From the NCBI RefSeq assembly GCF_000342045.1, contig NZ_AONQ01000019.1, forward strand, positions 1 to 64,000: DNA of 64,000 bases, in the 5' to 3' direction. Shown here one piece after another: positions 30,134 to 39,195 of the stretch. This DNA is from Paramagnetospirillum caucaseum. GTDB lineage: Bacteria > Pseudomonadota > Alphaproteobacteria > Rhodospirillales > Magnetospirillaceae. A program made the position numbers and the translations under genes. Numbering within the stretch: position 1 is the stretch's first letter; each line of letters begins with the position of its first letter. Below the pieces are notes generated by a model that ran no database searches, was not told where the DNA came from, and was given only the letters and a program-made list of their open reading frames with translations.

Positions 30134-30191
30134 TTGCCCTCCCCCTCGGCCCGCCTATACTGAGAGCCGGATTCTACCCATATTCCAGGCC

Positions 30192-31181
30192 ATGGTCACG
30201 CTCACCATCTGTTTCCGCGCCGACGCCTCCGCCGCCATCGGCACCGGCCATGTCATGCGCTGCCTCACGCTGGCCGGCGAGCTGGCGCGGCGCGGCGCCC
30301 AATGCCTGTTCGCCGCCGCGCCGGGCACCGAGGAACTGGTGCCGGCCCTGCCCTATCCGGTGGTGCCGCCCGAGCGCCTGCCCTTCGGGGCGGCCCTGGC
30401 GGTGGTCGACCATTACGGCATCGGCGCCGCCGAGGAGGCCCGCATCCGTGGCATGAGCCGGGCGGTGATGGTCATCGACGACCTGCCCACCCGCCGCCAT
30501 CACTGCGACCTGCTGCTCGACCAGACCCACGGGCGCCGGGCCGGGGAGTACCGGGATCTGGTGCCCCACGGCGGCATCGTCCTGGCCGGAGCCGATTACG
30601 CCCTGTTGCGGCCGCAATTCGCCGAGGCGCGCCCGGCGTCCCTGGCGCGGCGGGACGGATCGCTGCGGCGCATCCTGGTCAGCCTGGGCGGCACCGATCC
30701 CGACAACGTCACCCTCCGGGTGTTGGACGCCATCGCCGCCTCGGGCCTGGAGGTGGCGGTGGACGTGGTGATGGGCGCCAAGGCGCCGCACCTGGAGACC
30801 GTGCTGGCCCGCGCCGCCGCCATGGCCGGGGCGCGGGTGCTGGTGGGAACCGGCGACATGGCCGGGCTGATGGCCGGGGCCGATCTGGCCATCGGCGCGG
30901 GCGGCACCACCACCTGGGAGCGCTGCTGCCTCGGCCTGCCCACCCTGATGCTGGTCATCGCCGACAACCAGAAGGACGTGGTCCGGCTGGTGAGCGGAGC
31001 GGGCGCCGCCCTGGAGGCCACCCCCGCCACCATCGCCGGCCAGTTGCGGCACCTCGCCGCCCGGCCGCCGATCCTGCTGTCCCTGTCCAAGGCCGCCGCC
31101 GGCTTGTGCGACGGACTGGGCGCCGCCCGCACCGCCGACGCGCTCAGACGCCTTCCTTCCCTGAAAGGCCTTTCCCCATGA
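30192..31181 (+). CDS. pseG: UDP-2,4-diacetamido-2,4,6-trideoxy-beta-L-altropyranose hydrolase
   Basis: A 329-residue GT-B-like hydrolase starting MVTLTICFRADASAAIGTGH, then VMRCLTLAGEL. The motif ADASAAIGTGHVMRC near the N-terminus is the PseG hallmark, and ILVSLGGTDPDN and IGAGGTTTWERCCLGLP form the nucleotide-binding half. It removes UDP from the bisacetamido sugar, the fourth step to pseudaminic acid. The catalytic histidine is H in TGHVMRC (about residue 20). The longer open frame upstream is discounted; the ATG at 30192 fits family starts. It overlaps pseI by 4 bases (ATGA), forming a rightward two-gene operon. Confidence 0.95.
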   Translation: MVTLTICFRADASAAIGTGHVMRCLTLAGELARRGAQCLFAAAPGTEELVPALPYPVVPPERLPFGAALAVVDHYGIGAAEEARIRGMSRAVMVIDDLPTRRHHCDLLLDQTHGRRAGEYRDLVPHGGIVLAGADYALLRPQFAEARPASLARRDGSLRRILVSLGGTDPDNVTLRVLDAIAASGLEVAVDVVMGAKAPHLETVLARAAAMAGARVLVGTGDMAGLMAGADLAIGAGGTTTWERCCLGLPTLMLVIADNQKDVVRLVSGAGAALEATPATIAGQLRHLAARPPILLSLSKAAAGLCDGLGAARTADALRRLPSLKGLSP

Positions 31182-32224
31182 CCGATCTCGCCATCGCCGG
31201 CCGCCCCATCGGCCCCGACCACCCCCCCTTCGTCATCGCCGAGATGTCGGCCAACCATAACGGCGACCTGGGCCGCGCCATGGCCCTGCTGGAAGCGGCG
31301 GCGAACGCCGGGGCCGACGCGGTCAAACTGCAGACGCTCAAGCCCGACGCCATCACCATCGATTGCGACCGCCCCGACTTCGTCATCGAGGGCGGCCCGT
31401 GGGGCGGGCGCAAGCTCTATGACCTTTACGCCGAGGCCCAGACCCCGTGGGACTGGCATCCCAGGCTGTTCGAGCGCGGCAAGGAACTGGGGCTGATCGT
31501 CTTCTCCTCGCCCTTCGACAAGGCGGCGGTGGATTTCCTGGCCGGGCTGGACGCCCCGGCCTTCAAGATCGCCAGCTTCGAGATGGCCGATCCCGGACTG
31601 GTGGCCCACGCCGCCCGCCAGGGCAAGCCGGTCATCGTGTCCACCGGCATGGCCGGCCTGGGCGACATCGCCGCCACGGTGGAGACCGTGCGCCGCGCCG
31701 GCAACGACCAACTGGCGCTGCTCCACTGCATCAGCTCGTATCCGGCCCCCACCGAGGATTCCAACCTGGCCACCATTCCCCACATGGCCCAGGCCTTCGG
31801 CGTGCCGGTGGGCCTGTCGGACCATACCCAGGGCACGGCGGTGGCGGTGGCGGCGGTGGCGCTGGGCGCCTGCATCGTCGAAAAGCACTTCACCCTGCGC
31901 CGCGCCGACGGTGGGCTGGATTCCCACTTCTCGCTGGAGCCAGAGGAACTGGCCCGGCTGGTCAGCGACTGCCGCGCCGTCTGGACGGCGCGCGGGCGCA
32001 TCTCCTACGCCCTGGCCGATTGCGAACAGGGATCGAAGGCCTTCCGCCGCTCGCTCTACGTGGTCGAGGATCTGCACCCCGGCGAGACCATCACCGAGGA
32101 CAAGGTGCGCTCCATCCGTCCGGGCTATGGGCTGGAACCGAAATTCCTGCCGGAAATCCTGGGCCGCAAGGCCAGGAAGACGGTCCCGCGCGGCACCGCC
32201 TTCGACTGGTCGATGATCGAATAA
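31178..32224 (+). CDS. pseI: Pseudaminic acid synthase
   Basis: A 348-residue NeuB-family enzyme starting MTDLAIAGRPIG. The TIM barrel contains FVIAEMSANHNGDLGRAMAL, VKLQTL, FSSPFDKAAVDFL, VIVSTGMA, HCISSYPAP, LSDHT and ACIVEKHFTL. The C-terminal antifreeze-like SAF domain (about 285-348) carries SLYVVEDLHPGETITEDKVR and RPGYGLEPKF. It condenses the hexose from PseG with phosphoenolpyruvate to form pseudaminic acid. The motif SPFDKAAVDFL resembles PseI more than NeuB or LegI. Translation is coupled to pseG. Together with PseB/C/H and the SpsF-like protein the pathway is complete in the window. Confidence 0.95.
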   Translation: MTDLAIAGRPIGPDHPPFVIAEMSANHNGDLGRAMALLEAAANAGADAVKLQTLKPDAITIDCDRPDFVIEGGPWGGRKLYDLYAEAQTPWDWHPRLFERGKELGLIVFSSPFDKAAVDFLAGLDAPAFKIASFEMADPGLVAHAARQGKPVIVSTGMAGLGDIAATVETVRRAGNDQLALLHCISSYPAPTEDSNLATIPHMAQAFGVPVGLSDHTQGTAVAVAAVALGACIVEKHFTLRRADGGLDSHFSLEPEELARLVSDCRAVWTARGRISYALADCEQGSKAFRRSLYVVEDLHPGETITEDKVRSIRPGYGLEPKFLPEILGRKARKTVPRGTAFDWSMIE

Positions 32225-32270
32225 TGCCGACCTGCGTTGAGTGGAACTTATCGCGGGTCGGTATTAAGAC

Positions 32271-32540
32271 TCAGTGCCCGCAGGAACAGCCGCCGCCGCA
32301 ATCCTCGTCCTTCTCGGGCGCCGCGTCGCCGACCCGGAAGATGGCGCCGGGATAGATGCGGGCGACCCGTCCGTCGTGGGTGGCCTCGACGCAGTTGCGG
32401 CCTTCGTCGTCGGTGATCATTTCCATGCCGAGGCCGCCCTGCTCGATGGCGGCCACCACGTCGGTATCGGAAAGGTCGAACGCCTTGGCGATGGAGCCGA
32501 TCAGGGCGGCGATCTCTTCGAACATCTCGCGGTTTTCCAT
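32271..32540 (-). CDS. Small conserved hypothetical protein with Cys-rich tail
   Basis: An 89-residue soluble protein I do not recognise. Residues 1-40 are helical (MFEEIAALIGSIAKAFDLSD), the middle is strand-like (CVEATHDGRVARIYPGAIF) and the last residues are DCGGGCSCGH. That tail has three cysteines and a histidine, a potential metal-binding or redox site also seen at the ends of metallochaperone-like proteins. Start is ATG 32540, with GGAG upstream. It is convergent with pseI across 46 bp and lies 82 bp downstream of the EF-G-like gene's stop on the same strand, so a common transcript with that gene is unlikely but possible. No function proposed. Confidence 0.75.
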   Translation of the reverse strand: MENREMFEEIAALIGSIAKAFDLSDTDVVAAIEQGGLGMEMITDDEGRNCVEATHDGRVARIYPGAIFRVGDAAPEKDEDCGGGCSCGH

Positions 32541-32622
32541 GGGCGGGGCTCCTTGATCCAGACCAGAGCCCCGCTCTATAGCACCGGGACGGCCGGAAAC
32601 GCCAGTATCAGGAAACGCCAGA

Positions 32623-34650
32623 TCAGGCGTTGGCCAGCACCTCCTTGCGCTGTTCGACCACCTTGTCGGCGACGCGGCCGGAGATTTCCTGCAGGTGGTC
32701 GAACGTCCACGAGAAGGTGCCCACCCCCATGGTCAGCGAGCGCAGTTCGACGATCAGGTCGTCCATCTCGGCCTGGGGCAGATAGGCCGAGACCGTGTCC
32801 CAGCCCTGCCAACCCGCCTTGGCGTCGTAACCGAGAATCTGGCCCCGCCGCCCCGAAACGATGCGCTGGGCCTTGGCGGTGAACTCGGCGGGCACCGAGA
32901 TTTCCACCGCCAGGATGGGTTCCAGCAGCACCGGCTCGCACTGGGGCATGCCCTCGCTCATGGCGATGCGGGCCGCCGTCTTGAAGGCCATGTCGGAACT
33001 GTCCACGGCGTGATAGCTGCCCGAGGTCAGGGTCACCTGCAGGTCCACCACCGGGAAGCCGAAGGGGCCCTGGCGCAGGAAATCGGCGACGCCCTCCTCG
33101 ACCGAGGGGATGTACTGGCGCGGCACCACGCCGCCGACGATCTTGTCGACGAACTTGAAGCCCGAGCCCCTGGGCAGCGGCGCGATGTCGATATGGATGT
33201 CGCCGAACTGGCCGTGGCCGCCCGACTGCTTCTTGTGGCGGCCGTGCACCGAGGTGGATTTACGGATGGTCTCCTTGTAGGGAACCGTCGGCTTCCTGGT
33301 CACCACGCCCATGTTGAAGCGGCTCTTCAGCCGCTCGATGGCCACCTGGAGATGAATCTCGCCCTGGCCGCGCAGCACCTGTTCGCCGAACTCGCCATGG
33401 TCCAGCGACAGCGAGGGGTCCTCCTCGGCCAACTTGGCGATGGCCCCGGTCAGCTTGACGTCGTCGCCCTTCTTCTCGGCCTCCAGGGCGAAGGCGAACA
33501 GCGGCGGCAACGGGGCGGGCCATCCGGCCATGCCGGCATCGGCGGCGCCGATCGCCTGGCCGGTGGAAACGGAATCCAGGCGGCCGAAGGCGCAGACGTC
33601 GCCCATTCCCACCTTGGCCACCTTGGCGGGCGTGCCGCCGGTCATCAGGTAGAGGCCGCCGATGCGGCCCGCCTCCAGCGACTGGTTGTCGGCGAACTCG
33701 CCCCGCCAGACGCGCGAGAAGCTGAGTTTGCCGGTATGGGCGGCGTGCACCGTCTTGAACACGGTGGCCAGGGGGGCACCGTCGGCCTTGATGCCCAGGC
33801 GGGCGGCGGTGGCGGCCGGGCCGGGGGCGTCGTGGCGCAGCGCCTTGAGCAGGCGATGGATGCCGCCGTCGTTCTCGGCCGAGCCGAAGAATACCGGCAC
33901 GATCAGGTCCCCGGCCAGATCCTTGCCCAGATCGGCATAGACCTCGTCGGCGGGCGGTTGGATGTCTTCGAGCAATTCCTCCATCAGGTGGTCGTCGAAA
34001 TCGGCCAGATGCTCCAGCATCTCCTGGCGCGCGGCGCTTTCCTCGCCCTTCAGCGCGTCGGGAATCTTGATCACCGCCGAGGGCTGGCCGGGGCGGTACG
34101 TGTAGGCCCGCTCGCTGACCAGGTCGATGTAGCCGGTGACCGAATCGCCCTCGCGGATGGGAATCTCGCGCATGACCAGCGGGCGGTCGGACACCGCCTG
34201 CAGGGCCTCGAGGGTTTCCTTGAGCCGTGTGCCGGCGGCGTCGATCTTGTTGACGAACAGCAGGTGAGGAACCTTGTGCTCGTCCAGGAACTTCAGCACC
34301 GGGGCGACCATCACGGCGCGGGCGGGGTCGGGCTCGCACACCACCACCGCCACGTCGGCGACCATCAGGGCGTTGTAGGAATCCTGCTGGAACTCCACCG
34401 AGCCGGGACAGTCGATGAAGGTCCACTTCTCGCCCAGGTATTCGGCGCCGGCGATGTTGGGCTCGACGCTCATCAGGCGGGCGCGGGCCTCGGGACTGGC
34501 ATCGCCGGTGGTGGTGCCGTCCTTGATGCGGCCCTGGCGCCCCGTCGCGCCGCAGGCGAACAGCATGGCTTCGAGCAGACTGGTCTTGCCGGCGGCGAAC
34601 GGCCCGACCAGGGCGCAGGCACGCGGCGGGGAAGGAGACTTGGACGTCAT
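32623..34650 (-). CDS. Elongation factor G-like protein (EF-G paralogue)
   Basis: A 675-residue translational GTPase of the EF-G-like group rather than the canonical FusA (about 690-700). The P-loop is GPFAAGKTSLLEAM (about 16-29), G3 is DCPGSVEF and G4 is VNKID. Domain II contains LSFSRVWRGEFADNQS, domain IV contains GHGQFGDIHIDIAPLPRGSG and domain V contains ILAVEISVPAEFTAKAQRIV. The lead residues TSKSPSPPRA and the FAAGKTS P-loop differ from the GHIDAGKTT motif of FusA, which supports a paralogue with a specialised role, for example ribosome recycling, stress or a niche translocation function. The true fusA should lie elsewhere in the ribosomal-protein region. It is divergent from the enoyl-CoA hydratase. 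Confidence 0.9.
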   Translation of the reverse strand: MTSKSPSPPRACALVGPFAAGKTSLLEAMLFACGATGRQGRIKDGTTTGDASPEARARLMSVEPNIAGAEYLGEKWTFIDCPGSVEFQQDSYNALMVADVAVVVCEPDPARAVMVAPVLKFLDEHKVPHLLFVNKIDAAGTRLKETLEALQAVSDRPLVMREIPIREGDSVTGYIDLVSERAYTYRPGQPSAVIKIPDALKGEESAARQEMLEHLADFDDHLMEELLEDIQPPADEVYADLGKDLAGDLIVPVFFGSAENDGGIHRLLKALRHDAPGPAATAARLGIKADGAPLATVFKTVHAAHTGKLSFSRVWRGEFADNQSLEAGRIGGLYLMTGGTPAKVAKVGMGDVCAFGRLDSVSTGQAIGAADAGMAGWPAPLPPLFAFALEAEKKGDDVKLTGAIAKLAEEDPSLSLDHGEFGEQVLRGQGEIHLQVAIERLKSRFNMGVVTRKPTVPYKETIRKSTSVHGRHKKQSGGHGQFGDIHIDIAPLPRGSGFKFVDKIVGGVVPRQYIPSVEEGVADFLRQGPFGFPVVDLQVTLTSGSYHAVDSSDMAFKTAARIAMSEGMPQCEPVLLEPILAVEISVPAEFTAKAQRIVSGRRGQILGYDAKAGWQGWDTVSAYLPQAEMDDLIVELRSLTMGVGTFSWTFDHLQEISGRVADKVVEQRKEVLANA

Positions 34651-34841
34651 GGACCCTCCGGAACTTCTTGTTTTGGCTGGAGGCCGGAACCCCCACGCCC
34701 AGCCGGACCATGGTTCCAGTCAAAGCCCCCCCTGGCAACAGGAAATGGTGCCCGCCGGCCACAAGGCTGCACTGCTTGCATCTTGGTCGATACCCTCCCG
34801 GCGTGGTTTACTGGAGCAGTCGTTCCGGGGAAGGGGAAGCC

Positions 34842-35624
34842 ATGACCGATACCATCCACGTCAAGATCAACGGCGCCACCGCCACCGTGACGCTCTGCCG
34901 TCCCGATCAGCACAACGCGCTGGACGAGCAGATGGTCGGCAACCTGGCCCAGACCTTCCAGAAACTCTCGGTCGCCGAGGCGGTGCGCGTGGTTGTGATC
35001 GAGGGCCAGGGCCCCAGCTTCTGCGCCGGCGGCGACATCGCCTGGACGCGGGCCATGCTCGACCAGGAGGCCGAGGAGGTCAGCCGCAGCGCCATGCAGA
35101 TGGCGGTGATGCTCGACGCCATCGACCGCTGCGCCAAGCCGGTGATTGCCCGGGTGCAGGGCGCGGCGCTGGGCATGGGGGCGGGCATCGTCGCGGTGTC
35201 CGACATGGTGGTGGCCGCCGACGATGCCAGCTTCTCGCTGCCCGAGGTGCGCGCCGGCTTCTCCCCCACCCTGATCATGCCCGCCATGGCCGCCGCCATC
35301 GGCACGCGGGCCATGCGCCGCTACGTGCTGTCGGGCGAGCGCTTCGACGCCCGCGAGGCACTGCGCCTGGGCCTCGTCCACGCCGTGGTGGCCGCCGACA
35401 GGCTGGATTCCGCCCGCGACCTGATGGTCGAGGCCTGCCTGAAGGGCGCGCCCAAGGCCCAAGCCGCCGCCAAGGACATGCTCCGCGTGGTCGACGACAG
35501 CCCGGCCGGCCCCGACCTGATGCGCTATTCCGTCGCCCAATTCGTCGATGCCCGCGCCGGGGCCGAATGCCGCGAAGGCGTCACCGCCCTGACCGAGAAG
35601 CGCAAGCCGAGCTGGAGCGTTTAG
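34842..35624 (+). CDS. Enoyl-CoA hydratase/isomerase family protein
   Basis: A 260-residue crotonase-fold protein starting MTDTIHVKINGATATVTLCR. The oxyanion-hole segments are PSFCAGGDIAW and GAALGMGAGIVAVSD, and the second catalytic glutamate is retained in FSLPEVRAGF. The first glutamate of classical enoyl-CoA hydratase is a glycine here (MGAGIV), as in some methylglutaconyl-CoA hydratase-type members, so leucine or isoleucine degradation is possible. ATG 34842 follows GGGGAAGGGG. The downstream CoA-transferase gene is on the same strand 132 bp later, with a dispersed repeat between them; a shared acyl-CoA pathway is plausible. Exact substrate unknown. Confidence 0.85.
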   Translation: MTDTIHVKINGATATVTLCRPDQHNALDEQMVGNLAQTFQKLSVAEAVRVVVIEGQGPSFCAGGDIAWTRAMLDQEAEEVSRSAMQMAVMLDAIDRCAKPVIARVQGAALGMGAGIVAVSDMVVAADDASFSLPEVRAGFSPTLIMPAMAAAIGTRAMRRYVLSGERFDAREALRLGLVHAVVAADRLDSARDLMVEACLKGAPKAQAAAKDMLRVVDDSPAGPDLMRYSVAQFVDARAGAECREGVTALTEKRKPSWSV

Positions 35625-35631
35625 GGAAACC

Positions 35632-35736
35632 TGTCATTCCGACGACCATCGGGAGGAGGAATCTCCGCCCGCTCCATCGCACCCAAAATGGAAATGCCGG
35701 GCCAGGATGAGATCCCTCGCTCCGCTCGGGATGACA
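35632..35736. repeat. Dispersed palindrome-ended repeat (TGTCATTCCGA ... TCGGGATGACA)
   Basis: A roughly 105-bp element with imperfect inverted ends TGTCATTCCGA (35632-35642) and TCGGGATGACA (35726-35736), including GAGATCCCTCGCTCCGCTCG. It matches in style the short non-coding repeats dispersed through many alphaproteobacterial genomes. It separates two + strand genes and may affect their co-transcription. No coding potential. Confidence 0.7.
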
Positions 35737-35756
35737 ATTCAACTCTGGAGTTGAGC

Positions 35757-36863
35757 ATGATCGCCGATTGCCTTGCCGGGCTGAAGGTCCTCGACCTGTC
35801 CATGTACATTCCCGGCCCGCTGGCCACCCTGTGGCTGTCCGACCTGGGCGCCGAGGTGGTCAAGGTGGAGAGCCCGGCCGGCGACCCCATGCGCACCATG
35901 GGGCCGGTGGACGACGACGGCACCACCGCCTTCTACAAGCTGGCCAACGCCAACAAGACCATCGTCACCCTCGACCTCAAATCCGCGGACGGCAAGGCGC
36001 GCTTCGCCGAGATGGTGGCCGGGGCCGACGTGCTGCTGGAAGGCTTCCGCCCCGGGGTGATGGAACGCCTGGGCTTCGGCATCGCGCGCCTGCACCAGAT
36101 CAATCCCCGCCTGGTCCATTGCGCCCTGTCGGGCTATGGCGGCACCGGCCCCTTCGCCACCAGGGCGGGCCACGACGTCACCTATCTGGCGGTCACCGGC
36201 CTGCTGGCGGCCAGCGGCCCCGCCGAGCGCCCGATCATGACCTTTCCGCCGCTGGCCGACCATGCCGGGGCCATGCTGGCGGTCAACGCCATCCTGGCGG
36301 CGCTGCTGAAGCGCTCGACCTCCGGCAAGGGCACCACCATCGATATTTCCCTGGCCGAGGCGGCGCTGTCGTGGATGGGCGGCGTGCTGACCATGGCGCA
36401 GCGCTGGGGCGACCCCAGGCGCGAGCACGATTTGATCAACGGCGGAGCCGCCTTCTACCGCATCTACCGGACCAAGGATGGCCGCTTCGCCGCCATCGCC
36501 GCGCTGGAGGAGAAGTTCTGGCAGGCGTTCTGCACCAGTATCGGCAAGCCCGACTGGATCGCCCGTCAGGGCGAGCCCCTGCCCCAGCACGACCTGATCG
36601 CCGAGATGGAGACGCTGTTCGCCAGCCGCACCCTGGCCGAGTGGACGGCCCTGCTGGAGCCCGCCGACTGCACCTTCGAGCCGGTGCTGGAACCCCACGA
36701 GGTCGCCACCCACCCCCACCATGTGGAGCGCGGCTTCACCCATGTCAGCGGGCAGGGTCTGGTCGAGGTGCTGCTGCCCGTGCTGATGGAAGGCGAGCGC
36801 CCCCGCCGCCGCAAGCCGCTGGCCGAGGCGTCGGCCGAGACGGTTGTCGCCGGATGGTCCTGA
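35757..36863 (+). CDS. CaiB/BaiF-family CoA-transferase
   Basis: A 368-residue class III CoA-transferase. It starts MIADCLAGLKVLDLSMYIPG, then LATLWLSDLGAEVVKVESPAGD (CoA-binding region), LDLKSADGK, VLLEGFRPGVMERLG, LVHCALSGYGGTGP and AGHDVTYLAVTGLL, where the catalytic aspartate is expected. These enzymes move CoA between carboxylic acids or act in racemase and bile-acid type pathways. An alpha-methylacyl-CoA racemase role is also possible. ATG 35757 has GGAG upstream. With the upstream enoyl-CoA hydratase it hints at catabolism of an acyl-CoA. The GC-rich palindrome at 36864-36894 forms the terminator. Confidence 0.85.
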   Translation: MIADCLAGLKVLDLSMYIPGPLATLWLSDLGAEVVKVESPAGDPMRTMGPVDDDGTTAFYKLANANKTIVTLDLKSADGKARFAEMVAGADVLLEGFRPGVMERLGFGIARLHQINPRLVHCALSGYGGTGPFATRAGHDVTYLAVTGLLAASGPAERPIMTFPPLADHAGAMLAVNAILAALLKRSTSGKGTTIDISLAEAALSWMGGVLTMAQRWGDPRREHDLINGGAAFYRIYRTKDGRFAAIAALEEKFWQAFCTSIGKPDWIARQGEPLPQHDLIAEMETLFASRTLAEWTALLEPADCTFEPVLEPHEVATHPHHVERGFTHVSGQGLVEVLLPVLMEGERPRRRKPLAEASAETVVAGWS

Positions 36864-36894
36864 GGACGGGCGGGCGTCCCGCCCGCTACCGTCC
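36864..36894. terminator. Palindromic terminator-like repeat
   Basis: GGGCGGG (36868-36874) and CCCGCCC (36878-36884) with outer GGAC/GTCC arms (36864-36867, 36891-36894). It lies between convergent genes and overlaps the stop of the TPR-glycosyltransferase. It is related in sequence to the 26604-26664 element. Confidence 0.75.
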
Positions 36895-39066
36895 TTTCAA
36901 CCAGGCAGCCAGGTCCGCCGCCATGCGGGCCAAGGGCGTCTCCCAGTCGCCGGCCTTGGGCTGGCGGTAGAGCCTGAGCGTCGGATACCACGGGCTGTCG
37001 TCGCGGCCCATCAGCCAGCGCCAGCAGCCGTCGAAGCGCGACAGCAGCCAGACCGGCTTGCCCATGGCGGCGGCCAGATGGGCGGTGGAGGTGTCGACGC
37101 TGATCACCAGGTCGAGGCCGGCGATCAGGGCGGCGGTATCGGCGAAATCGGTGATGCCCGAGGTCAGGTCGGCGACCCGCGTCTCGTCCCTGGCCTGAAG
37201 CCCCTGCCTGCCCACCTGCAGGCTGACGAAGGCGGCGCCCGTCACCGCCAGGAGCGGCTGCAATTGGGCCAAAGCCAGCGAGCGCCGCCGGTCGATCAGC
37301 GTGCATTCGATGTCGTGGTCGCGGGAATCGCCGGCCCACACCAGCCCGATGCGGGAGCCGGGGGGCAGGCTGGCGTTCAGCCGCCGGGTCCAGGGCTCCA
37401 GCCGTTCGGGCGGCGGAGCCAGATAGGGAATGGCGGCGGGAATGGTGTCCGGCGTGGTGCCGAAGGCCAGCGGCAGACTCATCAGCGGCGCCTGGAGGTC
37501 CACCGGCCCGGTCTCCCCGCCCACCGCCACCACCTTGGCGATGCCCGGCATGCCTTGCAGCAGCGAGACCAGGGCGGGCTGCACCTCCAGGATCACCCTT
37601 GCGCCGCGCGCCGCCGCCAGGGGGGCGTAGCGGACGAATTGCAGGGTGTCGCCGAAACCCTGTTCCGACCACAGCAGCAGGGTGCGGCCCGCCACATCCT
37701 CGCCCCGCCATTGCGGGGTTCCGGGATGGCGGTGGACATCGGCACGCTTGCGGTTGCCCCAGCGCGCCTCGTACAGCGCCCAGCCTTCGGTGAACTCGCC
37801 CAGCATCAGCCGGACGATGCCCCGGTGGAAGCGGATGTCGTCGTTGTCCGGGTCGGCGAGGCCGGCGGCATCGAACTGTTCCCGGGCCTCCTCCATGCGC
37901 CCCTGGGCGTAGAGGGCCTGGCCGAGATTGCTGAGCGGGACCGCCGCCCCCGGCGACAGTTCCACCACCCGGCGGCTCAGGGCCTCGGCCTCCTGGACGC
38001 GGCCCAGGCTGCCCAGCAGGGCCGCCCGGTTGGACATGACGATGGGGTCGTCGGGGCAGAGCTTCTCTGCGGTCTCGTAGCATTCAGCGGCGCGGTCCAG
38101 TTCGCCCTGCTCGCGCAGCGCGTTGCCCAGGTTGTTCCACACCTCGGAATGATCGTGCTCGCGGGCCAGCAGGGTCTGATACAGCGCCACCGCCTCGGGC
38201 AGGCGGCGCATCTCGTTCATGGCGTTGGCCGCCTCGAACAGGTGCGACACCCCGGCGCTCTCGATGCCGGCCAGCCGCAGATAAGTCTCCGCCGCCCGCT
38301 CGTCGCGCCCCATGGCCCGCAGCAGCCGGGCCAGGATCAGCACCGCTGGCGGGTAATTGGGGGAAAGCTCGGCGGCGCGGGAGGCGTGCTCCATGGCCTC
38401 CTCGAGGCGTCCGCGCGCCCGGATCACGTCGGCGGCGGCCACCAGGATGGGGGCGCTGTCGGGGGCGAGGCGCAGGGCGCGGGCGGCGGTGGCGTCGGCC
38501 TCGGCGGGCCGGTCGGTGGCCAGCAGGGCGCGGCCCAGATCGGCGTGCAGGCTGGCCTCTCCCGGGCGTTCGGCCACGGCGCGGCGCAGCTTGTCCACCG
38601 CCTCGGCCGGACGGCCCAGGCGGTTCAGCACTCCGGCCATGTTGGCCAGGGCCTCGACGAAGGCAGGGCGCAGCGCCACCGCCCGCTCGTGGGCGACCAG
38701 GGCGTCGTCCAGGCGGCCGGTCTGGGCCAGGGTGTTGCCCAGGCCGAACAACGCCTCGGGAATATCGACGTTCAGGGCCAGGGCGCGGCGATAGGAGGCC
38801 TCGGCCTCGGGCAGGCGGCGGGCGCTGAACTGGGCGTTGCCCAGATTGACGTGGTAGTCGGGAACCCGGTCGTTGGCGCGGATGGCCTCGCTGATCAGGT
38901 GGATGGCCAGGTCGAATTGGCCCATCTGGGAGCAGGCGACCCCCAGCAGGTGATTGGCCCCCTCGTCATAGGGATTGGAGACGAGAATTCGCTGGTAGAT
39001 CTCCACGGCCTCCAGGAGCCTGCCCGCCTGATGGAGCTGGACTGCCTTGGCGAAGTCGTCGGCCAA
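36886..39066 (-). CDS. TPR protein with glycosyltransferase-9-like C-terminal domain
   Basis: A 726-residue protein with about a dozen TPRs in its first 430 residues (for example DYHVNLGNAQFSARRLPEAE and EALFGLGNTLAQTGRLDDAL). The C-terminal GT-B fold has LLLWSEQGFGDTLQFVRYAP, LMSLPLAFGTTPDTIPAAI, RIGLVWAGDSRDHD and DLVISVDTSTAHLAAAMGKP, then VWLLSRFDGCWRWLMGRDD. It is a larger homologue of the protein at 14149-15171. The start is uncertain: TTG 39066 (GTGGGGAAA upstream, LADDFAKAVQLHQAG follows) is preferred, while GTG 39105 opens the same frame. Likely a cell-surface or protein glycosyltransferase; donor and acceptor unknown. Confidence 0.85.
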   Translation of the reverse strand: MADDFAKAVQLHQAGRLLEAVEIYQRILVSNPYDEGANHLLGVACSQMGQFDLAIHLISEAIRANDRVPDYHVNLGNAQFSARRLPEAEASYRRALALNVDIPEALFGLGNTLAQTGRLDDALVAHERAVALRPAFVEALANMAGVLNRLGRPAEAVDKLRRAVAERPGEASLHADLGRALLATDRPAEADATAARALRLAPDSAPILVAAADVIRARGRLEEAMEHASRAAELSPNYPPAVLILARLLRAMGRDERAAETYLRLAGIESAGVSHLFEAANAMNEMRRLPEAVALYQTLLAREHDHSEVWNNLGNALREQGELDRAAECYETAEKLCPDDPIVMSNRAALLGSLGRVQEAEALSRRVVELSPGAAVPLSNLGQALYAQGRMEEAREQFDAAGLADPDNDDIRFHRGIVRLMLGEFTEGWALYEARWGNRKRADVHRHPGTPQWRGEDVAGRTLLLWSEQGFGDTLQFVRYAPLAAARGARVILEVQPALVSLLQGMPGIAKVVAVGGETGPVDLQAPLMSLPLAFGTTPDTIPAAIPYLAPPPERLEPWTRRLNASLPPGSRIGLVWAGDSRDHDIECTLIDRRRSLALAQLQPLLAVTGAAFVSLQVGRQGLQARDETRVADLTSGITDFADTAALIAGLDLVISVDTSTAHLAAAMGKPVWLLSRFDGCWRWLMGRDDSPWYPTLRLYRQPKAGDWETPLARMAADLAAWLKGR

Positions 39067-39195
39067 TGTGTTTTCCCCACAATTGTACTGGGGAAACGAT
39101 GGCACGGAGGAGGCCGCAGAGGCAAGGCGGCACGGAACAAGTCGCGGCGGAAATCCGAATGCTCCCGCCCGGGGGCCGGGCGGTGAGCCTTGGCA

